Of a stretch of DNA of 64,000 nt, positions 16,841 through 25,998 are shown in pieces (the first letter of the stretch is position 1; every line of letters begins with the position of its first letter). This DNA is from Actinoplanes cyaneus (GTDB lineage Bacteria > Actinomycetota > Actinomycetes > Mycobacteriales > Micromonosporaceae). Location: the NCBI RefSeq assembly GCF_016862095.1, contig NZ_BOMH01000022.1, positions 1-64,000 on the forward strand, written 5' to 3'. The notes under the pieces were generated by a model that saw only the letters and a list, made by a program, of their open reading frames with translations, was not told the origin of the DNA and searched no databases. A program made the position numbers and the translations under genes.

Positions 16841-17464
16841 GTGGACCCGGCAGAGTTGCGGCGCGGCGTCGACGAACGGATCACGGCGACCCTGCGGGCC
16901 TGCCAGGTGCCCGCCGACGCGGTCGTCCCGTTCCCGCCGCATCCCGGCGTCATCGGCCCGGAACCCGGCCCGCCGGGAGTCGAGCGGCTGCGCGCCGGCA
17001 TGCGGATCGACCGCCTGCCGCCCGGCACGGACCTGTTCGGCGCGGCCGCCGAGCTGTGGCGGCGCGGCGGCTGCCAGGTCACCGAGACTCACACCGCGAC
17101 CGGACCGGCGCTGACCGGCGTCGACCCGCAGGGCTATCTGCTGCACCTGACCGCCGGCCCGCCCGCCGTGCTCGTCGTCGCCTCGCCGCCGCTGCCACAC
17201 CGGAATCGCGGTCTCGGTCCCGGCATCGCCGCCGGCGTGATCCTCGGCCCGCTGGGCACCTGCCTGTCGTTCACCGGCAACCTCGACACCTCGGGCGGCG
17301 GGAGCCCACTGGCGGTCTGGCTCTGGCTACCGTTCCTGCTGCTGATCGGCGGTCTGCTCCTGATCCGCCCGGCGACCCGGCGGTTCGGCGCCGGCCTGCT
17401 GATCGGCGGCGCGGTCACCGGCATCGTCCTCTCCGGCATCTGCAGCAGCATGATGATCGCCTGA
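16841..17464 (+). CDS. Hypothetical protein with C-terminal membrane segments
   Basis: Protein of 207 aa with an apparent GTG start only 6 bp from the ATG of the divergent Lgt-like gene, so it may be leaderless. Residues 1-115 are soluble (a conserved CQVPADAVVPFPPHPG stretch, a domain with VDPQGYLLHLTAGPPAVLVVASPPLP). The C-terminus has about three hydrophobic helices: NRGLGPGIAAGVILGPLGTC, WLWLPFLLLIGGLLLI and GLLIGGAVTGIVLSGI. No family recognised. Confidence 0.7.
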   Translation: MDPAELRRGVDERITATLRACQVPADAVVPFPPHPGVIGPEPGPPGVERLRAGMRIDRLPPGTDLFGAAAELWRRGGCQVTETHTATGPALTGVDPQGYLLHLTAGPPAVLVVASPPLPHRNRGLGPGIAAGVILGPLGTCLSFTGNLDTSGGGSPLAVWLWLPFLLLIGGLLLIRPATRRFGAGLLIGGAVTGIVLSGICSSMMIA

Positions 17465-17536
17465 CCGCTGGGATGGGCGACCCTCCGGCACACCGCCGCG
17501 CAGGCTCCCGGTGGTCGCGGCCGCCGCCTGAGTTCC

Positions 17537-17893
17537 TCAGTCCAGCTCGATCTCGACCAGGGGGCTGCCGGCTGTCCAGCTCGCCAGGCTGCCCGCCCAG
17601 TCCAGGGCCGGCACGATCTCACCGAACACCCGGGCGCGCTCGTCCGGATCGGTCACCACCCGGCCGCGTACGCGCAGATCGTGGCCGTCGAGGTGGAGCG
17701 TGAACCCGGGGTGGGCGACGAGATTGGCGTACCAGTCGCGGGCGCCCGGGCTACCGGTGAGCCAGTACCGGCCGGCCGCCACGTACCTCCACGTCTCGAT
17801 GCGTCGCGGCTGCCCGCTGCGGCGGCCGACCGTGGTGATCTCCACGGTCCGCTGCCGGTCCAGCGCCTGTCGTACCTCGTCGGTCACCGTCAT
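17537..17893 (-). CDS. Nitroreductase/deazaflavin-dependent (DDN-like) oxidoreductase
   Basis: Protein of 118 aa of the F420-dependent DDN-like family, which uses the deazaflavin F420. VTTVGRRSGQPRRIE-type signature (EITTVGRRSGQPRRIETWRY) and the WYANLVAHPGFTLHL motif are diagnostic. Substrate unknown. The ATG at 17893 is preferred over one seven codons upstream. Confidence 0.88.
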   Translation of the reverse strand: MTVTDEVRQALDRQRTVEITTVGRRSGQPRRIETWRYVAAGRYWLTGSPGARDWYANLVAHPGFTLHLDGHDLRVRGRVVTDPDERARVFGEIVPALDWAGSLASWTAGSPLVEIELD

Positions 17894-17981
17894 CCGCCCA
17901 CTCTGCAACCTCAACCGAGGTTCACCTCAAGGATGGGCCGTGGCGACTCCGCGGACCTGTCGTCACCGCCGCCGGCCCGGA

Positions 17982-18166
17982 CTACGCGCGGCGCAGGACC
18001 AGGGTGACGAATCCGAGGACCCCGCGGTAGCCGCGCAGCCAGCTGTCCCGGTGCCGCTGCGCGACCGACAGGGCCTCGGCGACGTCCGGGTGACCGGGGT
18101 TGTCCAGGGCCCAGGCCGTCGGCGACCCGGTCCACGACCACTCGTAGTCGTCCCCGGCCCGACGGC
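17982..18166 (-). pseudogene. C-terminal remnant of a SAM-dependent methyltransferase
   Basis: The minus strand encodes about 60 residues ending LRGYRGVLGFVTLVLRRA before a stop at 17982-17984. The stretch (DDYEWSWTGSPTAWALDNP, then VAEALSVAQRHRDSWLRGYR) resembles the C-terminal end of a common actinomycete class I methyltransferase. No start codon or N-terminal Rossmann half is present. Reading upstream in frame meets the TGA of the duplicated exporter tail at once. It therefore looks like a truncated gene cut by the duplication that produced the adjacent repeat. Family assignment rests on recollection of such tails. Confidence 0.6.
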
Positions 18167-18270
18167 GTCAGTGAGCCGGCGCCACGACCGGCTTCCCCGC
18201 CGTGCTCGGCCGGCCCGATGGGGTCAGTGAGCCAGCGCCACGACCGGCCCCGCGGCGTGCTCGGCCGGGA
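18155..18270. repeat. Imperfect 56-bp tandem duplication over the end of the MFS gene
   Basis: The 3' end of the exporter (from 18270 down through its stop at 18224-18226) is followed by a second, diverged copy with its own in-frame stop at 18168-18170. Shared runs include gtcagtgagcc, gcgccacgaccggc and gtgctcggccgg. The spacing of equivalent positions is 56 bp. The proximal copy abuts a truncated methyltransferase gene. Confidence 0.75.
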
Positions 18271-19507
18271 GGCGGTGCGGCCGGACCACCAGGAAGCACA
18301 CCAGGGTGGCGGCGAGCATGCCGGCGAAGACCACGACCGCCATCGCGACCGCGCCGACGCCGAGCACCCCGACCAGGGGCGCGGCCAGGGCGCCGACGCC
18401 GAACTGGACCGCGCCGAGCAGCGCCGCCGCGGTGCCGGCCGCCTCGCCGTGACGGGAGAGCGCCAGGGCGGGAGCGTTCGGCATGGCCAGGCCGACCATG
18501 GCCAGGACCAGCCAGAGCGGGATCAGGATGCCGACCAGGCCGCCGACCCCGGTGGCCGCCAGGAGCAGCAGGACCGAGCCGAAGGCGAGCCCGAGGACCA
18601 GCGACCCCGCGAGGATCTGCTGGGGCATCCAGCGGCGCAGCAGCCGCACGTTCAACTGGGTCGCGCCGATCAGGCCGACCGCGCCACCCGCGAACACGTA
18701 CGCGAACTGTTGCTCGCTGAGCCCGAAGCCCTCCTGCAGGACGTAGGACGAGCCGCTCACGTAGGCGAACAGGGCGGCCATGGCGAGGCCGGCGACGAGG
18801 ATCAGGCCCACGTAGACCCGGTCGCCGAGCAGCCGGCCGTAGTCCCGGACGGTGCCCGCGATCCCGCCGCTGCGACGGTTCTGCGGGGCGAGGGTCTCGG
18901 GCAGCACGAGGGCGGTGGCGGTGAGGATGGCCGCGGCTGCCACGGCGAGCACCACGAAGACCCCGCGCCACGAGGTGAACTGCAGGGTCTGGCCGCCGAT
19001 GGTCGGGGCCAGGATGGGCGCGACGCCGACCACGAGCATCAGCCGGGAGAGCAGTTTGGCCGCGGCGAACCCGGTGAACAGGTCACGGACGACTGCCATG
19101 GCCACCACCGCGGCAGCTGCCGCACCGAGCCCCTGCAGCACCCGCAGCGAGCCGAGGACGGCCAGGTTCGGCGCGACGACGCACAGCACCGAGGCGATCA
19201 GGTGGACGGCGACGCCGGCGATCAACGGCACGCGGCGCCCGACCGCGTCGGAGAGCGGGCCGATGATCAACTGGCCGAGAGCCAGACCGACGAGGGTGCC
19301 GGTGAGCGTGAGCTGCACGGCGGCCGCGGTGACCCCGAAATTGCCGGTGATGGCGGGCAGGGCCGGCAGGTACATGTCGATGGTGAGCGGGCCGAGGGCG
19401 GTGAGGAAGCCGAGGACCAGGACGATCCGGAGGCGTCGTCCCGGTGGGAGCAGCTCTCCGGCGGTGAGGTCGTCGTCGGGCGGGGTTTCGGTGTGAGTTT
19501 CGGCCAC
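18224..19507 (-). CDS. Bcr/CflA-type MFS drug exporter
   Basis: Proton-coupled exporter of the DHA1 group, 427 aa with about 12 hydrophobic helices. TM1 region LRIVLVLGFLTALGPLTIDMYLPALPAI and the loop 2-3 motif GPLSDAVGRRVPLIAG are characteristic of Bcr/CflA. Likely role is efflux of bicyclomycin, chloramphenicol or similar small molecules; the substrate cannot be read from sequence. A cytoplasmic acidic N-tail (TETPPDDDLTAGEL) precedes TM1. The 3' end is duplicated nearby. Confidence 0.92.
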   Translation of the reverse strand: MAETHTETPPDDDLTAGELLPPGRRLRIVLVLGFLTALGPLTIDMYLPALPAITGNFGVTAAAVQLTLTGTLVGLALGQLIIGPLSDAVGRRVPLIAGVAVHLIASVLCVVAPNLAVLGSLRVLQGLGAAAAAVVAMAVVRDLFTGFAAAKLLSRLMLVVGVAPILAPTIGGQTLQFTSWRGVFVVLAVAAAAILTATALVLPETLAPQNRRSGGIAGTVRDYGRLLGDRVYVGLILVAGLAMAALFAYVSGSSYVLQEGFGLSEQQFAYVFAGGAVGLIGATQLNVRLLRRWMPQQILAGSLVLGLAFGSVLLLLAATGVGGLVGILIPLWLVLAMVGLAMPNAPALALSRHGEAAGTAAALLGAVQFGVGALAAPLVGVLGVGAVAMAVVVFAGMLAATLVCFLVVRPHRLPAEHAAGPVVALAH

Positions 19508-19652
19508 AGTTGCGACAAGCCGCCCGGCGCCGGGTTTCTTCCGGCCGGGGATGTGCTGGTAATGACGGTCACAGCACCGGAGCGGGGCTTCCTGAGGGCT
19601 GAGATTCGACTTGCCCGATGCCCGGTCCGCCTGCTCCGGTGCCGACCGCCGC

Positions 19653-20534
19653 CTATCGGTTGGCCAGGCGGGCCATCAGCTTCTCCGCCACCTCCAGGGA
19701 CTCGTCGACCGTGCGGGTGCAGTACGTCAGGTCGACGAAGGTGGTGTCGTACCCGGCCTTCTCCATCGCGGACACACTCGCCGCCATGGCCTCCGGGTCG
19801 TTGTCGTACGGATTCATGCGCATGACCCGCGTCAACGCCTGGGCGTCACGACCCGCCTCCTCGGCCGCCCGCCGCGCGACGTCCCAGAGGTGGAGCTGAT
19901 ACTGCTCGGGAAGGCCGTCCAGAGCCAGATACCCGTCGGCGCGGCGCCCGACCCGCCGCATCGCCGGCTCGGACAGCCCGCCGAGCAGGATCGGCGGCCC
20001 ACCGGCCTGGGCCGGACGAAGATCGACGACTGACCGGGGTACGTCGAAGAAGGTCCCGTGATACTCCACCGGATTCTGCGTCCACCAGGCCCGGAGCAGG
20101 TCGATGGTCTCGTCGAGCCGCTGCGCCCGGGAGTTCCAGTCGACGTTCGCCGCCGTGTACTCGTCGCGCATCCAACTGGTGCCGAGCCCGACGTCGAGCC
20201 GGCCACCGCTCAGCACGTCGATCGTCGTCAACGCCCGGGCCAGCAGCGGCCCGTTGTACCAGGTGGCATTGAGCGTGCTGGAGCCGAGCCGGACACGCGA
20301 CGTGGCCGCGGCCGCCGCCGCCCAGATGATCAGCGGGTCGGCCGCGCTGGTGAACTCCGGCGGATAGGGCTTCGGCTCCGCCGGATAGAGGTCACTGGGG
20401 TCGACCGGGGTCAGCAGGCGGTCGCCGACCCACAACGAGTCGTATCCGAGGGCTTCCGTCGTCCGGGCGAAACGCGCGACCCCGGCGGGATCGCCGGCCG
20501 GGCCGAGTTGTGGCAGGGCCAGTCCGAACTGCAT
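19653..20534 (-). CDS. LLM-class F420-dependent oxidoreductase
   Basis: Luciferase-like monooxygenase family enzyme of 293 aa with a TIM barrel, using F420 or FMN. MQFGLALPQLGPAGDPAGVARFARTTEALGYDSLWVGDRLL is the standard family N-terminus; later GGRLDVGLGTSW and PPILLGGLSEPAMRR are also typical. The ATG at 20534 (with GAGGAGAGACACG upstream) is chosen over an in-frame start 34 codons earlier. Substrate unknown. Confidence 0.92.
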   Translation of the reverse strand: MQFGLALPQLGPAGDPAGVARFARTTEALGYDSLWVGDRLLTPVDPSDLYPAEPKPYPPEFTSAADPLIIWAAAAAATSRVRLGSSTLNATWYNGPLLARALTTIDVLSGGRLDVGLGTSWMRDEYTAANVDWNSRAQRLDETIDLLRAWWTQNPVEYHGTFFDVPRSVVDLRPAQAGGPPILLGGLSEPAMRRVGRRADGYLALDGLPEQYQLHLWDVARRAAEEAGRDAQALTRVMRMNPYDNDPEAMAASVSAMEKAGYDTTFVDLTYCTRTVDESLEVAEKLMARLANR

Positions 20535-20750
20535 CGTGTCTCTCCTCGACGTCGTCGTTCCTGCCCGGCCGGCGGTTTCCGTGGCCGAGGCGCATACAGG
20601 AATGAAACAGACCAAAGGATTCTCCCCGTCGGGCATCCGGTTGACATCCGTCGAGTGCTCACCGGAACCGGGCAGCCGATGAGCAGGAATTGAGCAGTGC
20701 GGATGACTGGATCACCCCATGGCCATCGATTAACATGACCGTAACGTCCG

Positions 20751-20762
20751 TGAAACGTTTCA
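20751..20762. promoter_or_regulatory. Perfect palindromic operator-like site upstream of GH78 gene
   Basis: TGAAACGTTTCA is a perfect 12-bp palindrome ending 13 bp before the GH78 start codon. This is the form expected of a LacI-family operator, whose consensus is often GAAACGTTTC-like. Placement just before the start suits repression. A hybrid DeoR/LacI regulator is encoded just downstream, at 23361-24458. Confidence 0.6.
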
Positions 20763-20775
20763 TTCCGAGGTGGTC

Positions 20776-23280
20776 ATGGTCTCGTCGCAGCAATCCGGTC
20801 TTCCCCGTCGCCTGCTCCTGCAGGCGGGCCTCGCCGGCGCGGCCGTGGCCGCCGTGCCGCTGCCGGCCGCCGCGGCGTCCCCGCGCGCCGGCTGGCAGCG
20901 ATACGTGATCGGCCCCGGGCGCCGGCACGTCACGCCGACGGCGGTGATCGCGTCCACCGGCGACGTCCGCAACCCCGAGGCGCTGCTGACCCGCGGCGGC
21001 CGGGTCACCGTCCTCACCCGCCCGCGGCCGGTGCCACCCCCGGCCTGGCCGACCGGCACCACCGCCACCGCGTCGTCCTTCCACGACCCGAACGGCGGCA
21101 ACGACGGCACCCCGACCACATACGACCCGGGCAACGCGATCGACGGCGACCCCGGCACGTTCTGGAACGACGCGCAGCCGGCGACCTATCCGGCGGTCCT
21201 GACCGTCACCACCCCTGCCGCGATCACCCTGCCCGGCGTGACGTTGCTGTCGAACAGCGACGGCGTGCCGGTCGACTTCACCGTCGAGACGTGGGACGGC
21301 GCCGCGTGGCACCCGGCCGCCACGGTGACTGGCAACAGCGCCGTCCAGGCGCCGGTCCGGTTCACCACGCCGGTCACCACCTCGGGCGTGCGACTGACCG
21401 TGACCCGCACCCAGGACACCCCGCGCGGGCAGTACACCCGGGTGAACGCCCTGTGGCCGGGCATCGTCGAGCCGGAGACGCCGCCGAGCGTCACCGTGGA
21501 CTTCGGCCGGATCGTCGTCGGCTACCCCCGGGTGACGTTCGCCCGGGCCTCGGACGATCACCCCGGCGTCCGCCTGGCGTTCTCCGAGACGCTGCGGTTC
21601 CTCTCCGACCGCTCCGACTACAGCCGCGGCGCGCCGGGCACCGATCAGTACGCCGTGCCGGCCGGCGGCGCCGACTGGCTCGACCGGAACGGGTACCAGA
21701 GCGGCAGCCAGGTGCACGCCGAGGGCCTGCACGGCTTCCGCTACCTCAAGATCACCCTCGACGCGCTGCCCGCCGACGCTCCCGCCGCGCAGCCGTACGG
21801 ACAGGTCGCCGTCGACGCGGTCGCACTGGAGTTCACCGGGTACCTCGGCGCCCCCGGCTCGTACGCGGGCTGGTTCCTCTGCTCCGACGACGAGCTCAAC
21901 CGCTACTGGTACGCGGCCTCGTACGCCAACGAGCTGACCGTCGACACGTTCCGGGCCACCGACTGCGATCCGCGCGACGCGGCCAGCCCCACCCTGGAGG
22001 GCAAACTCGTCCTGCACGACGGCGCCAAGCGCGACCGGGACCCGTACGTCGGCGATCTCGCCGTTTCCGGGCGCACCCTCTACCTGACCCATCCCGACGC
22101 GGCCGCCGCCGCCCGCAACGTGCTCGCCGACCTGGCCGACCACCAGCGCGCCGACGGTTTCCTGCCACCGGCCTCGATCTTCAACTACGGCCTGACGCTG
22201 TTCGAGTACCCGCTCTGGTGGGTCACCAGCAGCTGGGACTACGTGCTCTACACCGGCGATCACGCCTACGCCGCCGGGTACTGGCCGCACCTCGTCAAGC
22301 TCCTGGACGGCTGGTACCCCACCGTCACCGACGGCGACGGGCTGCTGAACAAGGGCCTCAACAACACCGGTGGGTACGGCGACTACGCGTTCCTGCCGCG
22401 TGCCGGACGCGTCACCTACTACAACGTGCTGTACGTGCAGGCGCTGCGCGACGCCGCCCGCATCGCCGCCCTGCTGGGGCACCACGCCGAGGCCGACAGC
22501 TGGACCCGGCGGGCCGCCACGGTCACCGCCGCGGTCAACGCCCGCCTGTGGGATCCGGCCGCCGGCGCCTACCTCGACACCCTCGACGGCCCGGTGCGCC
22601 ACGGCCAGGACGGCAACGCCATCGCGGTCACCGCGGGCGTCGCCGACCCGGCCCGGGCGACGTCGGCGCTGCGGTATCTGGGCACGGCCACCCGGCAGCC
22701 CTACGGCAACGCGTTCATGGACAACGACACCCTGCCCGGCGTCGGTGGCGCCACCCAGCGGGTGTACGCCTTCACCTCGTACCCGGAGATCGTCGCCCGT
22801 TTCCGCGCCGGCGCCGCCGACAGTGCGATCGACCAGATCAAGCGGATGTACGGCTGGATGACCACGCACGACTCCGGCAGTGCCGCGTGGGAGGGCATCG
22901 GCCCCGGCGGCGAGCCGTACGAGGGCGGGTTCACCAGCATGGCGCACGGCTGGTCCACCGGCGTCGTGCCCGCGCTGACCACCGAGCTGCTCGGCGTGAC
23001 TCCGACCGCGCCGGGCTTCACCACCTGGGCCGTGGTCCCGCACCCTGGCACGGTGACCTGGGCGAAGGGCGTCGTGCCCACGCCGCACGGCCGGCTGACG
23101 GTGTCCTGGGAGGGGACGGCCGGCTCGTTCACCCTGCGGATCACCGCGCCCGCCGGGACCAGGGGCCGGGTCACCCTGCCGGACGGGACCGGCCGCACCC
23201 GGGTCACCGTGGACGGCCGTACCGTCCGCGGGTCGTTGCCGGAGCTCGGGCCGGGCACGCACGTGATCGTCGCGCGCTGA
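20776..23280 (+). CDS. Secreted alpha-L-rhamnosidase-type (GH78-like) glycosidase
   Basis: Exported glycosidase of 834 aa. A Tat-like signal occupies about residues 1-35 (PRRLLLQAGLAGAAVAAV, cleavage near AAAASP). Residues ~80-210 resemble a galactose-binding discoidin fold (GNAIDGDPGTFWND). The catalytic six-hairpin domain is recognised by DCDPRDAASPTLEGKLVLHD, DRDPYVGDLAVS, WWVTSSWDYVLYTGD and NKGLNNTGGYGDYA. The acid expected in GH78 is in the DRDP region; assignment of catalytic residues is uncertain. ATG at 20776 has GAGG upstream; GTG at 20770 is also in frame. Confidence 0.8.
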   Translation: MVSSQQSGLPRRLLLQAGLAGAAVAAVPLPAAAASPRAGWQRYVIGPGRRHVTPTAVIASTGDVRNPEALLTRGGRVTVLTRPRPVPPPAWPTGTTATASSFHDPNGGNDGTPTTYDPGNAIDGDPGTFWNDAQPATYPAVLTVTTPAAITLPGVTLLSNSDGVPVDFTVETWDGAAWHPAATVTGNSAVQAPVRFTTPVTTSGVRLTVTRTQDTPRGQYTRVNALWPGIVEPETPPSVTVDFGRIVVGYPRVTFARASDDHPGVRLAFSETLRFLSDRSDYSRGAPGTDQYAVPAGGADWLDRNGYQSGSQVHAEGLHGFRYLKITLDALPADAPAAQPYGQVAVDAVALEFTGYLGAPGSYAGWFLCSDDELNRYWYAASYANELTVDTFRATDCDPRDAASPTLEGKLVLHDGAKRDRDPYVGDLAVSGRTLYLTHPDAAAAARNVLADLADHQRADGFLPPASIFNYGLTLFEYPLWWVTSSWDYVLYTGDHAYAAGYWPHLVKLLDGWYPTVTDGDGLLNKGLNNTGGYGDYAFLPRAGRVTYYNVLYVQALRDAARIAALLGHHAEADSWTRRAATVTAAVNARLWDPAAGAYLDTLDGPVRHGQDGNAIAVTAGVADPARATSALRYLGTATRQPYGNAFMDNDTLPGVGGATQRVYAFTSYPEIVARFRAGAADSAIDQIKRMYGWMTTHDSGSAAWEGIGPGGEPYEGGFTSMAHGWSTGVVPALTTELLGVTPTAPGFTTWAVVPHPGTVTWAKGVVPTPHGRLTVSWEGTAGSFTLRITAPAGTRGRVTLPDGTGRTRVTVDGRTVRGSLPELGPGTHVIVAR

Positions 23281-23284
23281 CCGC

Positions 23285-23302
23285 GGCCGGGAGACCCCGG
23301 CC
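23285..23302 (+). terminator. Short hairpin after GH78 gene
   Basis: GGCCGGG, four-base loop AGAC, CCCGGCC: a perfect 7-bp GC stem starting 4 bp after the stop, with no T tract. It lies between convergent genes and may end both transcripts. Confidence 0.4.
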
Positions 23303-23360
23303 ACCTCACGCGGAGCCGGCTCCCCGGCGGTGGAGCCACCGTGCCACCCGCTGACCGCGG

Positions 23361-24458
23361 TCAGGCGAGCCGTGCCCGGCTGAGCGACGACTGGCGCACC
23401 ACGAGTTCCGGGGCGACGATCACTCCGTGGGCCGGCCGGCGATCGCCGTCGTGGAGCCGGGAGACCATCAGCTCGACCGCGACCCGGCCCACATGGTTCT
23501 TCAGGGGCCGGACCGCGGTGAGGGCCGGCTCGGCGAGGTGGGCGATCTCGTCGTCGTAGGACACCATCGCCAGGTCCTCGGGGATGCCGATGCCCAGTTC
23601 GGCGCAGATCTGCACGACCGCGATCGCATGCGGGTCGCTGTGCACGATCAACGCCGTGACCGCCGCCCGGCGGCACCGGATCAGGCTGTCGTGGATGAGC
23701 CGGCGATGGCCGGGATCGTCCAGAGCCACCGGCTCGCGCACCACTGTCGCCGCCGAGATGCCGAGCTCGGCACAGGCGGTGAGCCAGCCGCGTAACAGGT
23801 GCTCCGAGGTGGGGCTGCCGTGGGCGAGCATCAGCGCGATCCGCCGGTGTCCGTGCTCGTACAGGTGGTGCACGGCGATCTCCAGGCCGAGGGAGTGGTC
23901 GCTGCGCACGTACTCGACGCGCCGGGGCATCGCGGCCCAGTGCCGCGGTTGCCGTTCGACCAGGACGGTCGGCACCGGCAGCCGGCCGATCCACCGCATC
24001 ATGCGCTCGGCGTCGCCGGTGTCCAGGCTCGGTGCCAGCAGCAGGCCCTGCACCTGCTGGGCGTCGACGAGCCGGCCGATCTGCCGGCGGTCCTCCTCCG
24101 GGTCGTAGCTGGAACCGCGCAGCTGGATGGTGACTCCCAGGGCCCCAGCCGCGGCCTTGGCGCCCGCAACGACGGGCGGCCAGTAGAAATCCAGTGACGG
24201 CACGACCATCCCGATCGTGAACGCTCTGCTGGTCTGTGGCGGGCGACCGGACGGACGAGCGTGCTGCGGGAGCGTGGCCCCACCGTGCACCCGGGTCACC
24301 AGGTGGCGGGCGGCCAGCGTCGCGATGTCGCGGCGGATCGTGGGTTCGCTGACACCCAGGTCGACGGCGAGCTCGCGCACCCGGACGGCGCCCTTGCGCC
24401 GAAGTTCGTCCAGCACATGCTCGAGGCGCTGCACCTGGAGAAGTTCCCCTGCCGTCAC
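23361..24458 (-). CDS. DeoR-type HTH fused to LacI-type sugar-binding sensor
   Basis: Transcription regulator of 365 aa with a hybrid layout. Residues 1-65 are a DeoR/GlpR winged HTH (LDELRRKGAVRVRELAVDLG then VSEPTIRRDIATLAARHLVTRVHGGA). From residue 80 a periplasmic-binding-protein-like sensor of the LacI type follows (IGMVVPSLDFYWPPVVAGAK, HRRIALMLAHGSPTSEHLLRGW, LAMVSYDDEIAHLAEPALTAV). It probably responds to a sugar or oligosaccharide. It is convergent with the GH78 gene, whose upstream palindrome is a candidate operator, though a DeoR HTH need not recognise LacI-like sites. Confidence 0.88.
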   Translation of the reverse strand: MTAGELLQVQRLEHVLDELRRKGAVRVRELAVDLGVSEPTIRRDIATLAARHLVTRVHGGATLPQHARPSGRPPQTSRAFTIGMVVPSLDFYWPPVVAGAKAAAGALGVTIQLRGSSYDPEEDRRQIGRLVDAQQVQGLLLAPSLDTGDAERMMRWIGRLPVPTVLVERQPRHWAAMPRRVEYVRSDHSLGLEIAVHHLYEHGHRRIALMLAHGSPTSEHLLRGWLTACAELGISAATVVREPVALDDPGHRRLIHDSLIRCRRAAVTALIVHSDPHAIAVVQICAELGIGIPEDLAMVSYDDEIAHLAEPALTAVRPLKNHVGRVAVELMVSRLHDGDRRPAHGVIVAPELVVRQSSLSRARLA

Positions 24459-24800
24459 GGCCTCCTCCGCCCGACTGGATGTCGATCCACAGCGTCTACC
24501 TCAGGACGGCTGTGCCGGGCCGGGAGCCGGAGCGGCCCACCGGCCGCAGGCCGGCCCGGGGCAGACCGTGAGCGCTAACAATCTGCTGCGCACCGCGGGC
24601 ATGACCAAGAGAGCAACCAGGCCTTCGAAGGGGATTTCGCCTACGGGGTGACGTCAGGTGGCCACTTTGTGAACGATTGCACCGGTGTTGCGAGCATGTC
24701 AAGGCTTTCGTGCCGGCGCATCACCCCGGACGCCGGGCGGACCCCGGAGCCGCGAGGCGTCCCGGGCACCGGGGCAGTACCCGGCGCCCGGGGGCGCGAT
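24459..24800. other. Intergenic region between the hybrid regulator and GH5
   Basis: 342 bp with no credible gene. The right part (24761-24792) holds the GH5 terminator hairpin. The left part should contain the promoter of the regulator on the minus strand, but I see no clear -35/-10 pair or palindrome there. A short inverted repeat (ccggccgcaggccgg) lies near 24540. Confidence 0.5.
24761..24792 (-). terminator. Hairpin downstream of GH5 gene
   Basis: CCCGGGCACCGGG, loop GCAGTA, CCCGGCGCCCGGG: a 13-bp stem with one mismatch, 8 bp beyond the GH5 stop. No T tract, as is common in high-GC actinomycetes. Confidence 0.6.
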
Positions 24801-25895
24801 CTACAGTCCCCAGCCGTACCGGACGCGGTCACGGCCGGCGGCATTGCGGACCGTCAGGTTCAGGTCGGTCCCGCTGCCGCTGAGGGCGAACATCGAGTAG
24901 TGGTCGTAGCCGAGGCTTCCGGTGCGCTTGCCGCCGATCGCGGGCCAGTAGGTGCCACCCATCTGGTTGTCCCGCATGACCTGGGTGACGGCGCGAAGGT
25001 ACCGCACGAAGTTGTCGGTGCTGCCCGCGTCGGCGTAGTTGAGGCCGGTGGACATCGGCGCTCCGTACTCGGTCGCGACCGCGCGGGAGGCGCAGTTGCC
25101 GAGGCGGGTCTGGATGTGGCTGCGGAAAGCGTCGTAGGTCATCGCGCCGTAGAAGAAGGCGTAGTAGTGGAAGGAGAGCAGCGTTCCGCTGAAACGACTG
25201 TCGTTGCAGATGTCCCGCAGATCCTGGCTGAAGCCGGTGCCGCCGATGAGCACGCGGGAGGGCACCGCCGAGTAGTGGTAGCCGAGCCAGTTCGCGGCGA
25301 CGTTGCGCCAGTCCGCCGAGCTGTAGCCGTGGGGTTCGTTCATCGGCTCGAAGTAGACATTGACGTTGGAACCGTAGGTGTTGGTCACGCGGGACCACAT
25401 CGTGTTCCAGGCGGCCAGGTTGGTGATCCTGCCACCGGAGGCGGCGCCGTCCTCCCAGTAGGCGAGGATGACCTTGAATCCGCGGGCGGTCGCGGCGTCG
25501 ATGGCACCCCGGTAACTGTTCCACCACGTCGTACCGACGGTGTGGGTGTTGATCGGCAGGCGCACGGTGTTGACCCCGATGGCTGCCATGTCGTCGTAGA
25601 GGGCATTGGCCTTGGCCCGCACGGTCGCGTTGCTGTCGGACATGCTCAGGCCCTGGACGACGAGCGGGCTCGTGCTGAAGTTGTCACCCAGCACGGCCCA
25701 GTTCATGCCTCTGAACTGATTGGTGGCCGCGCCGGCCGGTGACGCGCCGGCGACGGCGACGACCACCGGGATCAGGGTCACCGCGGCCAGGATCCCGACG
25801 AGGACGCGACGCAGCGATCGCCGGCGGGGCGGCGCTGGTTCACATCGACCGTTACCGGCGATCTGGATCAACCTGGGGTGCTGGTGGGTCGTCAC
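24801..25895 (-). CDS. Secreted GH5 endoglucanase/mannanase-type glycosidase
   Basis: Secreted glycosidase of 364 aa. The N-terminus has a basic stretch (PPRRRSLRR) then a hydrophobic core (VLVGILAAVTLIPVVVAVAG) and a likely cleavage at ASPAGAA. GH5 catalytic residues are E187 in YFEPMNEPHGY (acid/base) and E276 in ATEYGAP (nucleophile). Other signatures: FRGMNWAVLG, VRLPINTHTVG, ISFHYYAFF-like LLSFHYYAFF. No separate carbohydrate-binding module is present. The likely substrate is a beta-1,4 glucan or mannan, but the subfamily cannot be decided. The GTG at 25895 is chosen because it fits the signal-peptide length. Confidence 0.9.
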   Translation of the reverse strand: MTTHQHPRLIQIAGNGRCEPAPPRRRSLRRVLVGILAAVTLIPVVVAVAGASPAGAATNQFRGMNWAVLGDNFSTSPLVVQGLSMSDSNATVRAKANALYDDMAAIGVNTVRLPINTHTVGTTWWNSYRGAIDAATARGFKVILAYWEDGAASGGRITNLAAWNTMWSRVTNTYGSNVNVYFEPMNEPHGYSSADWRNVAANWLGYHYSAVPSRVLIGGTGFSQDLRDICNDSRFSGTLLSFHYYAFFYGAMTYDAFRSHIQTRLGNCASRAVATEYGAPMSTGLNYADAGSTDNFVRYLRAVTQVMRDNQMGGTYWPAIGGKRTGSLGYDHYSMFALSGSGTDLNLTVRNAAGRDRVRYGWGL

Positions 25896-25998
25896 TGCCT
25901 CGTCCTTCCGCACGGGGGATTCCGGTGCTGAGCGGTGAGTCCGTGCCCTCTCGACGGGGCGCGACCGCCCTCGCCGGACGGGGCTACGCCCAGCAACA

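Noticed and set aside
20659..23994. An 1111-residue minus-strand frame across the GH78 gene
   Set aside because: It opposes the GH78 gene and has low-complexity Val/Gly/Arg/Pro content without motifs.
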